DNA of 64,000 nt from assembly GCA_001940925.1 (NCBI GenBank), contig MSGZ01000011.1:1-64000 (forward strand), written 5' to 3'. The position numbers and the translations under genes are program-made. The notes below the pieces were generated by a model. That model ran no database searches and was not told the origin of the DNA. It worked only from the letters and a program-made list of their open reading frames with translations. The DNA is from Ruminococcus sp. Phil11. Its GTDB lineage: Bacteria > Bacillota > Clostridia > Oscillospirales > Ruminococcaceae. This document shows, one piece after another, positions 18,517 to 26,337 of the stretch (position 1 is the stretch's first letter; every line of letters starts with the position of its first letter).

Positions 18517-18520
18517 TGAT

Positions 18521-18566
18521 TTGGTGGAGCATACGGGATTCGAACCCGTGCCCCCCCCACTGCCAG
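18521..18566 (-). repeat. attL: duplicated tRNA-Ala 3' half
   Basis: The first 30 bases (18521-18550) are identical to 26337-26366; the next 16 differ at two positions, both A to C in this copy. It covers the acceptor 3' strand with CCA, the T-arm and the 3' side of the anticodon arm. It is not a functional tRNA because the 5' half is missing. Confidence 0.85.
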
Positions 18567-18666
18567 AGGGAGAAAAGGCACTTCATGTCATTTGATACTA
18601 TTCTGTTTTGCGCGTTACTACGTGTTTTTCTTATTATACCATACAATTTGATTTTGTCTTTTGTCA

Positions 18667-18693
18667 TCTCCGTAGTGTCCAAATAGTGTCCAA
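18667..18693 (+). repeat. Left arm-type repeat of the element
   Basis: Two copies of TAGTGTCCAA spaced 11 bp apart, within a 27-bp block that is identical to 26241-26267. It lies 100 bp inside attL. Such paired short direct repeats near element ends are typical integrase arm-binding sites. The rest of 18567-18791 shows no gene. Confidence 0.6.
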
Positions 18694-18791
18694 TGATTCG
18701 CTTTACAGTCTGTAATTCCGGCTTTTTTCAATCGTCCCTGCACGGGAGCTATTGCGTTATACATTTAGCAACACACTCTGTCAAATCCGGA

Positions 18792-19217
18792 TCATTCCCG
18801 CTTTTCCAGCAGACTTACTTTTAATACGATATAATCGCCTCTGACGCCGTGCAGAGAACGCATTTGCTTTTCGAGCGTTCCTTCAACGGTTACTTTCTCG
18901 TTGTCTGCAAAGCCGCTGTAATCGTCCCAGTCCAGTTCAAGTCCGATCCCCGGACCGGTGCCTGATGATTTGGCATAAATTGAATAAAACTTGCTGCCGC
19001 TGTCATCTGTTGAGGGATAAAGCGTACCGACCATGTGGTATTGTTTGCCGAGATACGCATCCGGATTCGCGTAAATATCCGTGATCGTATCGTAGAGCGA
19101 AACGCTTTTGACATAGATCATTTCCGGCTCGGATTCGCTGCTGCCCGGATCGCCGCAGCCGTTCAGCAGCAGCATACCGCCCAGGATCAAAGTCAATGCA
19201 GGCGTTTTCAGTTTCAT
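18792..19217 (-). CDS. Small lipoprotein of the zinc operon (third paralogue)
   Basis: The 141-aa protein has a lipoprotein signal (LLLNGC) followed by a single domain of about 105 residues: SLYDTITDIYANPDAYLGKQYHMVGTL and EKVTVEGTLEK, the strand pattern of an OB-like fold. It is related to the two lipoproteins just upstream but lacks their Cys-Cys pair. The ATG at 19217 has GGAGGC 3 bp upstream. It is the last gene of the zinc operon, 34 bp after its neighbour. Function unknown. Confidence 0.65.
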   Translation of the reverse strand: MKLKTPALTLILGGMLLLNGCGDPGSSESEPEMIYVKSVSLYDTITDIYANPDAYLGKQYHMVGTLYPSTDDSGSKFYSIYAKSSGTGPGIGLELDWDDYSGFADNEKVTVEGTLEKQMRSLHGVRGDYIVLKVSLLEKRE

Positions 19218-19251
19218 ACAGCCTCCTTTTTCAGAATGGAGAAATGCAGGC

Positions 19252-19758
19252 TCATTCAAGCACAGCATCCTTGAGCTGCACATAAGCACCGGTCTCATCC
19301 TCATAGGTATTGAATGTGCCGTGTATCACGATTTCTGAACCCAGTTCCGGATAATCTTCCGGATAGGTATGATCTCCTTCTAGCACAAACTCAATACCCT
19401 GCGCACAGCAGGCGGTCGCATCCGAGATCAGGACAGCAAAGTATTCTTTCTGCGTCTGCGGATCCTGATAATAGTCAAAATTTCCCTTTGCACGGACAAG
19501 CTTTCCGTTATAGTCAGTTTCACCGAACACCATGTCATAGACCTGCGCATAGACCATATTGCTGTCCAGCGTTGTCAGGTCAACATCATACTCGCCGTTC
19601 ACGGCATCCGGTACATCGACTGTCGGCTTCGGCACTTCGGAAGCAGAATCCGAGGATTGTTCCTGCGCAGAGATCAGATCATCAATTTTCTGTGTATTGG
19701 TGCTGCTGCAGCCGGTCAGCAGCAATCCGCAGCATAGCAGACATATCATTCGTTTCAT
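19252..19758 (-). CDS. Small OB-fold-like lipoprotein with Cys-Cys motif
   Basis: The 168-aa protein has a lipobox (LLLTGC), a Ser/Glu-rich linker and an OB-like domain at about residues 60-165 (YAQVYDMVFGETDYNGKLVRAKG; IVIHGTFNTYEDE). DATACCAQGIEF holds adjacent cysteines at a place also conserved in the neighbouring paralogue. The same CC placement in an OB-like domain is known from the YcgQ/TIGR03943 proteins of some zinc-regulated operons; the link is by pattern only. It could bind zinc outside the membrane and pass it to the ABC transporter (inference). The ATG at 19758 follows GGAGGAG. Confidence 0.65.
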   Translation of the reverse strand: MKRMICLLCCGLLLTGCSSTNTQKIDDLISAQEQSSDSASEVPKPTVDVPDAVNGEYDVDLTTLDSNMVYAQVYDMVFGETDYNGKLVRAKGNFDYYQDPQTQKEYFAVLISDATACCAQGIEFVLEGDHTYPEDYPELGSEIVIHGTFNTYEDETGAYVQLKDAVLE

Positions 19759-19762
19759 AGAT

Positions 19763-20167
19763 TCACTCCTCCGTTTTTGATACATAGATTCGTTCTGTCT
19801 GATTCAGGCAGCAGAAATCAACCCCATAGGATTGAAATGTGCCGAACACACCCTTGACCGTAATCTCCGAGAAATTTTCAATGCCGTCAAACGTGGATTC
19901 ATCCGCCGGGAAGATCGTGATTTTCGCCGCACAGCAGGCCTGTTCGTCCAGCACGCGGATAATCGGTTCATGATTGCCCTTGTAGTATTCCCCGCAGATC
20001 TGCACGGTCTGTCCGAGGTAGGAGCCCGGCTCATATAGCATCTGGTTCACCTGACTGTACTGCATCGTTTGATTGAGTGCTGTCAGATCCAGCATGGAAT
20101 CCTCTGCCGGATTTCCACAGGCAGTCAGCAGCAGCGCAGAGAACACTGCTGCAATATTGCGCTTCAT
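19763..20167 (-). CDS. Small OB-fold-like lipoprotein with Cys-Cys motif
   Basis: The 134-aa protein has a lipobox (LLLTAC) and one OB-like domain: YSQVNQMLYEPGSYLGQTVQICG, then DEQACCAAKITIF and ITVKGVFGTFQSYG. It is a paralogue of the two lipoproteins downstream. Its ATG at 20167 overlaps the stop of the permease gene by 4 bp, so translation is coupled to the zinc transporter. That coupling is the best evidence for a zinc-related role. Function otherwise unknown. Confidence 0.65.
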   Translation of the reverse strand: MKRNIAAVFSALLLTACGNPAEDSMLDLTALNQTMQYSQVNQMLYEPGSYLGQTVQICGEYYKGNHEPIIRVLDEQACCAAKITIFPADESTFDGIENFSEITVKGVFGTFQSYGVDFCCLNQTERIYVSKTEE

Positions 20168-21027
20168 CTGCGAATCCTGCCCGTGACAGCAGAAATGCCA
20201 CAGAAAACCAGAAATACTGCAATATCCGCCGTGACAATCGTTGAACCGACGGGCGTTGAGAACAAAATCGACAGCATAATCCCGACAGCCGCACACAGCA
20301 CCGAGATCACCGCCGAGCAGAGAATGACGCCGCGGAAGCTCCGGAATACGCGCATTGCAGAAAGCGCCGGAAAGATAATGAGTGCGGAGATCAGCAGCGA
20401 ACCGACCAGATTCATCGCCAGCACAATAATCGCTGCCGTAATCATCGCAATGATGAGATTGTACGCATTTGCGTTGACGCCGGACGCCTTGCAGAAGTTC
20501 TCGTCAAAGGTCACGGCAAATATTTTGTTGTAAAACAGCAGGAATGCCGCGATCACAATGACCGCCATAATGATGCAGAGTGTCACATCCGATTTTTTCA
20601 GCGTAAGAATGGATGTGGAACCAAACAGCGTGCTGCACACATCGCCCGAGACATTTGCCGAGGAAGGAAACACGTTCATCAGCATATAGCCGATCGCAAG
20701 CGCGCCGACCGAGATCATCGCGATCGCCGCATCCCCTTTGATTTTTGTATTCTGTCCGGTGCGCAGCAGCAAAATGGCCGAGAGCAGCGTGACCGGCAGA
20801 ATGATAACCATTTTATTCGTCAGACCGGTGATCGCTGCGACTGCCATCGCACCGAACGCGACATGAGAAAGACCGTCGCCGATGAATGAAAAGCGCTTCA
20901 GCACGAGCGTCACACCGAGCAGCGATGCACAAAGTGCAATCAGCAGCCCGACCGCAAACGCATACCGCACAAACGGATATGTGACAAAATAATCAATCAA
21001 CTTTTGCAGCTCATTCATGTTCCGCAC
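20164..21027 (-). CDS. Metal (zinc) ABC transporter permease, ZnuB-like
   Basis: The 287-aa protein is an ABC-3 family permease with eight or nine hydrophobic segments. Family patterns include LGVTLVLKRFSFIGDGLSHVAFGAMA near residue 38 and GSLLISALIIFPALSAMRVFRSFR near 225. It forms the membrane channel for zinc with the ATPase and binding protein encoded upstream. The gene overlaps the ATPase gene by 17 bp. ABC-3 permeases also move manganese or iron, but the His-rich loop of the binding protein favours zinc. An ATG at 21018 is an alternative start. Confidence 0.9.
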   Translation of the reverse strand: MRNMNELQKLIDYFVTYPFVRYAFAVGLLIALCASLLGVTLVLKRFSFIGDGLSHVAFGAMAVAAITGLTNKMVIILPVTLLSAILLLRTGQNTKIKGDAAIAMISVGALAIGYMLMNVFPSSANVSGDVCSTLFGSTSILTLKKSDVTLCIIMAVIVIAAFLLFYNKIFAVTFDENFCKASGVNANAYNLIIAMITAAIIVLAMNLVGSLLISALIIFPALSAMRVFRSFRGVILCSAVISVLCAAVGIMLSILFSTPVGSTIVTADIAVFLVFCGISAVTGRIRR

Positions 21028-21721
21028 CTCCTGCCGCTAAAAATATTCTGCCGATCTCGCTGCCGCAGTATTCCGCAGTCGTTCCGAAAAAGCGTTGTGT
21101 CTGTCCGCCGATGTGCAGAATATGGGATGCATACTTTACCGCCGCATGAACATCATGCGAGACCATAATGATCGTGACGCCGTCGCGGTTGAGCTTTGTA
21201 ATGAGTTCATAGAGTTCGATCTGCGCTTTCGGATCCAGCCCCGTGACCGGTTCATCGAGCAGCAGCATCGAATCCGCCGCACAGAGCGCACGAGCCAGCA
21301 ATACCCGCTGCTGCTGGCCGCCGGAGAGTTCACGATAGCAGCGCCGCGCAAGTGCTGTAATGCCGAGCCGCTCCATATTCTGCGCTGCACGCTGGCACTC
21401 CGTTTTCGTGTAAAACGGGCGGAATCCGCATTTTCCGAGACAGCCGGAACGGACGATCTCGCGCACCGATGCCGGAAAATCCTTCTGAACGACCGTCTGC
21501 TGCGGCAGATAGCCGATGCCGGTCACATTCCGTGTGATGCTGCCGCTCTGTGCCGGGTGCAGTCCGAGCAGCGCCTTGACGAGTGTGCTTTTGCCGGAAC
21601 CGTTTTCACCCAGAATACAAAGATAATCGCCGCGGTGGACTGTGAAATCCAGCCCTTCCGCGACCGTACCTGTTTCATAGCCGAGTGAAACCTTTTCGCA
21701 GACGATCTCTGCGCTCATCAC
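21011..21721 (-). CDS. Metal (zinc) ABC transporter ATPase, ZnuC-like
   Basis: The 236-aa ATPase has Walker A GENGSGKST (near residue 37), the Q-loop GYLPQQ, signature LSGGQQQR, Walker B MLLLDEP and the switch His in VSHDVH. It powers metal import with the ZnuB-like permease. The start is the first of two adjacent ATG codons; 21718 is the alternative. It lies 15 bp after the binding-protein gene. Confidence 0.9.
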   Translation of the reverse strand: MMSAEIVCEKVSLGYETGTVAEGLDFTVHRGDYLCILGENGSGKSTLVKALLGLHPAQSGSITRNVTGIGYLPQQTVVQKDFPASVREIVRSGCLGKCGFRPFYTKTECQRAAQNMERLGITALARRCYRELSGGQQQRVLLARALCAADSMLLLDEPVTGLDPKAQIELYELITKLNRDGVTIIMVSHDVHAAVKYASHILHIGGQTQRFFGTTAEYCGSEIGRIFLAAGGAEHE

Positions 21722-21736
21722 CGTATCCCCCTTCGC

Positions 21737-22759
21737 TTACTGCAATGCGCCTTTCAGGACTTCATAATTCGACTGCATCAGAGAAAGATAGGTCGCGCCG
21801 CTGCCGACCTGATCTTTTGTCACAGATTGCAGCGAATTCATCTCTGCAATGTTCTGATTTTTTACTTTGGTGTTGTCAATGATCGTCTGCGCGATCTTGT
21901 GATCGGAATTTTCGATCGTGAAGATCGTGCCGCAGCCAAGTGTATCCATTTTTTCTGCGAGGAATACGATGGTCTCAAAGCTCGCTTCGGTCTCCGCAGA
22001 GCAGCCGACAAATGCCGCATAGTAATCCAGACAGTAGTCATCGACAAAATAGCGGAACGGGAAACGGTCTCCGAACACGAGTGTTTTCTGCGATGCGCCG
22101 TCAGCCAGCGTTTGGAAGTCGCCGTCAAGCTTGTCAAGCTGTGCGGTGTAGGCGTCGAGATTTGCCTTGTAATCATCCTTGTTCGCGCTGTCCAGAATAC
22201 TCAGTCTGTCTGCAATCTCCGTGCAGAATGTCTTTGCGTTCTTCAGCGAGAGCCAGACGTGCTCGTCGTATTCGCCTTCTTCGTGTTCATGATCGTGGTC
22301 GTGTTCATCTTCTTCATGCTCATGATCATGCTCATCTTCCCCGTGCTCGTGGTCATGGTCGTGCTCCATGCCCTCCTTGACTTCTTCTTCCTTCGCGGCA
22401 TCGCCCATGACCTCCATCAGGTTGATGACCTGCATATCCTTGTTAGTCGCTTCGGCAAGCGCGTCCGCAACCCATTCGTCCGATTCGCCGCCGACATACA
22501 CAAAGAGGTCGCAGTCCGCGATCTTTGCCATATCCATTGCAGTCGGCTGATAGCTGTGCAGATCCATACCGGAGTCGAGCAGATAGGTGATCTCCGCGTG
22601 GGATGCATGATCGCCGAGAATCTGCTTTACCCAGTCATACTCCGGAAAGATCGTGCAGACGATGCTGAGCTTGTTGTCATCCTGCGCTGCATTTCCGCAG
22701 GCGGTCGTACCGAGCAGAATGGCTGCTGCGGCTGAATATGAAATAATTTTTCTGAACAT
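21737..22759 (-). CDS. Zinc-binding ABC lipoprotein, ZnuA/AdcA-like
   Basis: The 340-aa cluster A-I substrate-binding protein captures zinc outside the membrane. The lipobox is LLGTTAC. Metal ligands fit the family: H in MDLHSYQPT (near 76), H after the loop in DEHVWLSLKNAK, H-like contacts in FGDRFPFRYF (with an Arg where many members have His), and an acidic C-terminal site. The zinc-specific loop at about residues 137-175 is packed with HDHDHEH repeats, which separates zinc from manganese proteins. The ATG at 22759 follows GGAGGC by 7 bp. Confidence 0.9.
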   Translation of the reverse strand: MFRKIISYSAAAAILLGTTACGNAAQDDNKLSIVCTIFPEYDWVKQILGDHASHAEITYLLDSGMDLHSYQPTAMDMAKIADCDLFVYVGGESDEWVADALAEATNKDMQVINLMEVMGDAAKEEEVKEGMEHDHDHEHGEDEHDHEHEEDEHDHDHEHEEGEYDEHVWLSLKNAKTFCTEIADRLSILDSANKDDYKANLDAYTAQLDKLDGDFQTLADGASQKTLVFGDRFPFRYFVDDYCLDYYAAFVGCSAETEASFETIVFLAEKMDTLGCGTIFTIENSDHKIAQTIIDNTKVKNQNIAEMNSLQSVTKDQVGSGATYLSLMQSNYEVLKGALQ

Positions 22760-22892
22760 AAAAATAGCCTCCGAATCAAATATTGGCGCACAAAGCGCAG
22801 GGCTGCCGTTTATCCGGCACCCGGTGCACAGAAAAAGGGTATACTTCACCCGTAAACTGGCAGAGTAACCCTCTCATTTTTGCATCCAATAT

Positions 22893-23189
22893 TTAATTCA
22901 GAAGCTTGACCTTCAATGTAATCGGGGTATGGCTGCTGACAGTACGAACCGCAGAAACGGGCAGAGATACCGCCGTGAACATGACGCAAAGAAACATGAG
23001 AAGCGCGGAAACAGCCGCTCCGAGCGCACGCACGCGCTCATCGCACTGCTCCAGCACCATGCAGACCGCACAGCCTTCGCCGGTGCAGTCGTGGTGTGTA
23101 TGTTCTGCGATACAAAAGACAGCGCTCAACATTGAGACACAGAGTACAATTGTAAATAATACGATTATAATTTTGCTTGTGTTCTTCAT
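22893..23189 (-). CDS. Small Cys/His membrane protein at the head of the zinc operon
   Basis: The 98-aa protein has an N-terminal hydrophobic segment (about 7-27), then HTHHDCTGEGCAVC (about residues 31-44), a helical part and a second membrane segment (about 58-78). The His/Cys cluster would sit outside the membrane and could bind zinc (inference). It is the first gene after the consensus promoter at 23272-23300 and is followed by the zinc-binding lipoprotein gene. The ATG has a G-rich but poor ribosome site. Not recognised at family level. Confidence 0.6.
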   Translation of the reverse strand: MKNTSKIIIVLFTIVLCVSMLSAVFCIAEHTHHDCTGEGCAVCMVLEQCDERVRALGAAVSALLMFLCVMFTAVSLPVSAVRTVSSHTPITLKVKLLN

Positions 23190-23236
23190 GTAAAGCCCCC
23201 CCCTTTCTCTCAACCAGATCCATACGGAAAAGTGAA

Positions 23237-23261
23237 ACTGAAAACAAGTATCATTTTCAGT
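23237..23261 (-). promoter_or_regulatory. Inverted repeat operator at the zinc operon start
   Basis: ACTGAAAA and TTTTCAGT are separated by 9 bp, giving a 25-bp dyad centred at 23249, just downstream of the -10 box. TGAAAA...TTTTCA with partly symmetric inner bases is compatible with a Fur-family (Zur-type) box; the regulator itself is not in the window. Confidence 0.5.
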
Positions 23262-23271
23262 GCCGCAATAC

Positions 23272-23300
23272 ATTATACATTGAAAACGATGAATTGTCAA
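23272..23300 (-). promoter_or_regulatory. Consensus promoter of the zinc operon
   Basis: On the minus strand TTGACA (23300-23295), 17 bp, TATAAT (23277-23272), a perfect sigma-A promoter 80 bp before the first gene. Confidence 0.85.
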
Positions 23301-23386
23301 GAGGTAATTTGCTTTTTCCATTTCTGCTGAATCATAAAAAGCACTAAACAAATGAACAGGAACCGACACAGCCGGTTCCCGTTTCG

Positions 23387-23760
23387 TTATACCCTTATGT
23401 CGCCGCTCATCTTCTCCGACGGTTGAACTGCTCTCTCTCCGGCGGCGCATCCGCATCCGCCTGTCCGTTCGGAACAGCACCGGTCTCCGTATTGCGCCAC
23501 TGCAACTCTTTCTGTACCTTTTTTTTGCAGGAATGAGCCACCGAGCACCTGATCGCAGGTTTCGAGCAAGTCAATCGCTTCCCGCAGTTCCGTTTCGGCT
23601 TTATTGTGTGCGAGGTTTGCGCCGTGGGGATGCCCTTCATGACAGGGACATTGACATTGTAGTTTTGCATCATGTTCATAGTACCTCTCTTTCTGTTGCG
23701 GCAGTTCAGGGCTTTCTTCACTGCCATGGCTTGAACTTCTGCTTCACTTGGAACAATCAT
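23387..23760 (-). pseudogene. Small element gene, frameshifted
   Basis: Translation starts at 23760 (MIVPSEAEVQAMAVKKALNCRNRK), overlapping the preceding stop by 4 bp. The sensible continuation (YYEHDAKLQCQCPCHEG... then ELREAIDLLETCDQVLGGSF) is in another frame, entered at a GAGAGAG repeat near 23685. Restored, it would be about 120 residues with a Cys/His-rich centre. No known function. A sequencing error would give the same picture. Confidence 0.4.
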
Positions 23761-23952
23761 TCACTCTGCGACTTGGTGATTGCGATTTCGCTGATGACCT
23801 GTTCAATCTCCCGGCGCTTGTCCTCCGGCAGTTCAACGCGCATCCAGCGGGTCATTGTCGGTTCGAAGACGCCGAGCTTCATTGCAATCTCCCAGAAATA
23901 CCCCCCCTTTCTTAGCCGCATAGTCACGAATGTCCTGATTTGCCTTCTTCAT
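23757..23952 (-). pseudogene. Small helix-turn-helix gene broken at a C7 tract
   Basis: From ATG at 23952 the frame reads MKKANQDIRDYAAKKGG and then breaks. With one base fewer in the run of seven C (23901-23907) it continues YFWEIAMKLGVFEPTMTRWM...ISEIAITKSQSE to the stop at 23757, a 64-residue protein typical of small HTH genes on Firmicutes mobile elements. It is divergent from the XRE regulator and translationally coupled to the next small gene. Confidence 0.65.
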
Positions 23953-24009
23953 TGTTGTTTCCCCTTCCTATGTTTCCCCATAACTTCTGAACAATATTTG
24001 CTTCACCCC

Positions 24010-24060
24010 TTGACAAACCGTTTGAAACCTGTTATAACGACGCTAATGACAACAGGTTTC
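24010..24060 (+). promoter_or_regulatory. Promoter and operator of the element's XRE regulator
   Basis: TTGACA (24010-24015), 17 bp, TATAAC (24033-24038). A perfect 10-bp inverted repeat, GAAACCTGTT (24024-24033) and AACAGGTTTC (24051-24060), brackets the -10 region. It is placed to let the regulator repress its own gene and the divergent small genes. Confidence 0.6.
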
Positions 24061-24159
24061 TATCATCATTGTATCACACCGACCGGATATTGTTAAGAGC
24101 AAAACTGCGATTAAACCAATGATGTAACTTACGGTTTAGAAAAGGAGGATAAACACCAA

Positions 24160-24960
24160 ATGGACATACGAGTATTTTCTGATCGAATCCGCAAGCTTCG
24201 CGGAGACCAATCGCAGCGTGAAGTTGCAGAGGGAATCGGCACCACGCAGCAAAGCCTTGGCCGTTATGAAAGCGGAAAGAGAAAGCCCGATCTTGAAATC
24301 ATCGAGCGCATGGCAGTCTATTTTGAGGTGTCCGCTGACTATCTGCTCGGTTTGAACAGTGATCCAACTCCGGATTTTCAGATTCAGGCTGCCTCTGCAT
24401 TGACTGGCCTTTCACAGACAGTGATTGAGCAGCTGATCGAGATACGGATGGATGAGTCTATGCAGAATGTAGATGTGCTTCTGGATTATATCGTCGGTGC
24501 TCTGACACCGGAGTTCCTGCAAGGCATCATGGATGCACACAATCTGACAATGGATCGTTACAGGGAGCGCAGCAAGCTGCTTCATCAATATAACAAGGAA
24601 CATGGAACGGAGATTCCGGAAGAACTGCTCGCCGGTGATCTATACGACTATGCCGAAGCATCAAAGCGCGGCATGAAGGCGGAGATGCGTAAATTTGACG
24701 CATACTATGAGAAAGATGTTCTTGATCGCTGCCAAAATCAGTTCAAAGAGCCGGATACAACCTACAAAAAGCTGTTGTTTGAACGGCAGAGCCGGCAATA
24801 CGCTTCATACTATATGTATCGGTCAGACTATATGTATGCACTTGTCCGGGAGGATATCGACGAGATCGTGAAAAAAATCAAGCGGGAGCTGTTTGAACAT
24901 CGGGAGTATTTCGGTGAATCGACAGATGAATTCATTGAACTGTTCCGGAATATTGAATGA
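24160..24960 (+). CDS. XRE-family regulator of the integrative element
   Basis: The 266-aa protein has an N-terminal Cro/CI helix-turn-helix (residues 6-62: QREVAEGIGTTQQSLGRYESGKR, split at the turn, then YFEVSADYLLG) and a long helical C-terminal region without recognised motifs. It begins after an AAAGGAGG site and lies 13 bp upstream of the integrase gene. Its position between the integrase and the divergent small HTH gene is that of a phage-like master repressor. The operator candidate lies 100-150 bp upstream. Confidence 0.85.
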   Translation: MDIRVFSDRIRKLRGDQSQREVAEGIGTTQQSLGRYESGKRKPDLEIIERMAVYFEVSADYLLGLNSDPTPDFQIQAASALTGLSQTVIEQLIEIRMDESMQNVDVLLDYIVGALTPEFLQGIMDAHNLTMDRYRERSKLLHQYNKEHGTEIPEELLAGDLYDYAEASKRGMKAEMRKFDAYYEKDVLDRCQNQFKEPDTTYKKLLFERQSRQYASYYMYRSDYMYALVREDIDEIVKKIKRELFEHREYFGESTDEFIELFRNIE

Positions 24961-24973
24961 AAGGAATTAGCCT

Positions 24974-26190
24974 ATGGCAAGCATTGATAAACGCGGAGAT
25001 TCCTATAGAATAAGAGTATGCCGAGGATATGATGAAGCGGGTAAAAAGCTGAAGCAATATGTAATGGAATGGACGCCGCCGGAGGGAATGACGCCCAAAA
25101 AGATCGAGAAAGAGCTGAACTGCATTGCTACCGAATTTGAGATAAAATGCAAAAACGGCGATATTTCCGCTGCTGGAGACCCGAAACTCGCTGAATTCTG
25201 CAAGACCTATCTCGAAATCCAGGAGAACATGCTCGCGCCGCGCACATATGAATACTATGAAAATCTGATCCGTGACCTGATTGTTCCGATGCTCGGTCAT
25301 ATCAAGATGTCAGAGCTGCGTCCTGCTCATGTGCAGAAATTTGTCCAGCACATACAGACAATCCCGAAACGCGACGGTTCAATGCCGTCAGCGGCGACCG
25401 TCAAACGGAAAGTAGCCTGTTTACAGTCTATTTTCCGACAGGCAGTTAAGTTACAGATTATCAAAACCAATCCCGCTGATGCGAAGTCTCTAACGATGCC
25501 GCAGGTCGTGAGGAAGAAAGTCGAGATTATCACGAAGCAGGAAGCTGCAAAAATGATAGAGTGTCTGATCGGCGAACCGATCGGGTTTCAGTGCGCGATT
25601 CAGCTTGCCATTTCGACTGGTGCGCGTCTTGGCGAAATCGTTGCGTTGAAGTTCTCGGATTTCGACTACGACAGATGCAGGGTCACTTTCGAGCGGAGTG
25701 CTTACAAGGTCAAAAGCAAGCCGATCGGTCTGAAGCCGCCGAAAGACAATGATGTGCGCACCGTGACGATTTATCCGGAAGTCATCGAACTGGTGAAGCT
25801 GCTGCGGAGGAACGGCAGCGCGAAGCACAGGAGCTTGGTACGGCATGGCAGGGTGGTGACTGGCTGTTCACGAAATGGGACGGCTTAATTATGCACACGC
25901 AGACGCCTTCACGGCAATTTGCAAAGTTTCTCAAGCGTCACAACCTGAAACATCACAAGTTCCACAGTCTGCGCCACACCTCGGCGACCTTGCTCCTGTA
26001 CTCCGGTGTCAATATCCGGCAGGTGCAGGAAAGGCTCGGTCACGGATCACTGAAAACGACGCAGATCTATCTCCACAGCATTCAGGAGGCGGACGAACAG
26101 GCTGCAAGTGCATTACAGTCGATGCTCATCACGCAGCATAAGCAGCAGGAGGAGCCTGTCGGGGAAGTGTCAGAGAATTTACAAAAGTAG
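24974..26190 (+). pseudogene. Tyrosine integrase, frameshifted
   Basis: The first frame (24974-25888) holds the N-terminal DNA-binding fold, the SAM-like core-binding domain (residues 65-165) and catalytic Arg in STGARLGEIVAL. After VIELVKLL (about 25800) it shifts. The correct continuation ([23 protein letters not shown]) runs in the next frame to 26190 and contains HSLRHT, ERLGHGS and the nucleophile Tyr in TTQIYLHS. One base is missing near 25795-25805. Restored length is about 405 residues, normal for element integrases that use tRNA genes. As written, neither piece holds the full catalytic set. Confidence 0.8.
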
Positions 26191-26201
26191 AATAATCAAA
26201 A

Positions 26202-26240
26202 AAGAGGGGTTCGCCGAAAACAGCGAGCCCCTCAATAATT
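26202..26240 (+). terminator. Terminator after the integrase gene
   Basis: GAGGGGTTCGC pairs with GCGAGCCCCTC around an 8-base loop, followed by AATAATTT. Confidence 0.65.
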
Positions 26241-26267
26241 TCTCCGTAGTGTCCAAATAGTGTCCAA
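26241..26267 (+). repeat. Right arm-type repeat of the element
   Basis: Identical 27-bp copy of 18667-18693, with two TAGTGTCCAA units in the same orientation. It lies 70 bp inside the right att site. Confidence 0.6.
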
Positions 26268-26288
26268 GAGCGATTCCATAACGAAATA

Positions 26289-26320
26289 CGCTGTTTTCCT
26301 CAATTTCAGAAAACAGCGTA
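26289..26320 (-). terminator. Element-borne terminator for tRNA-Ala
   Basis: On the minus strand ACGCTGTTTTC pairs with GAAAACAGCGT, then ATTTCGTT. It replaces the displaced terminator at 18470-18516. Confidence 0.6.
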
Positions 26321-26337
26321 TTTGCGTGAATTTTAAT

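Noticed and set aside
18521-18566. A second tRNA-Ala gene
   Set aside because: Only the 3' half is present; it is the att remnant of the integrated element.
22270-22370. Short GTGxTC-type DNA repeats
   Set aside because: They encode the HDHDHEH metal-binding loop of the zinc-binding lipoprotein.
23533-24096. A 187-codon plus-strand frame inside the element
   Set aside because: It is antisense to two minus-strand small genes that make sense when a single indel is repaired, and it has no ribosome site.
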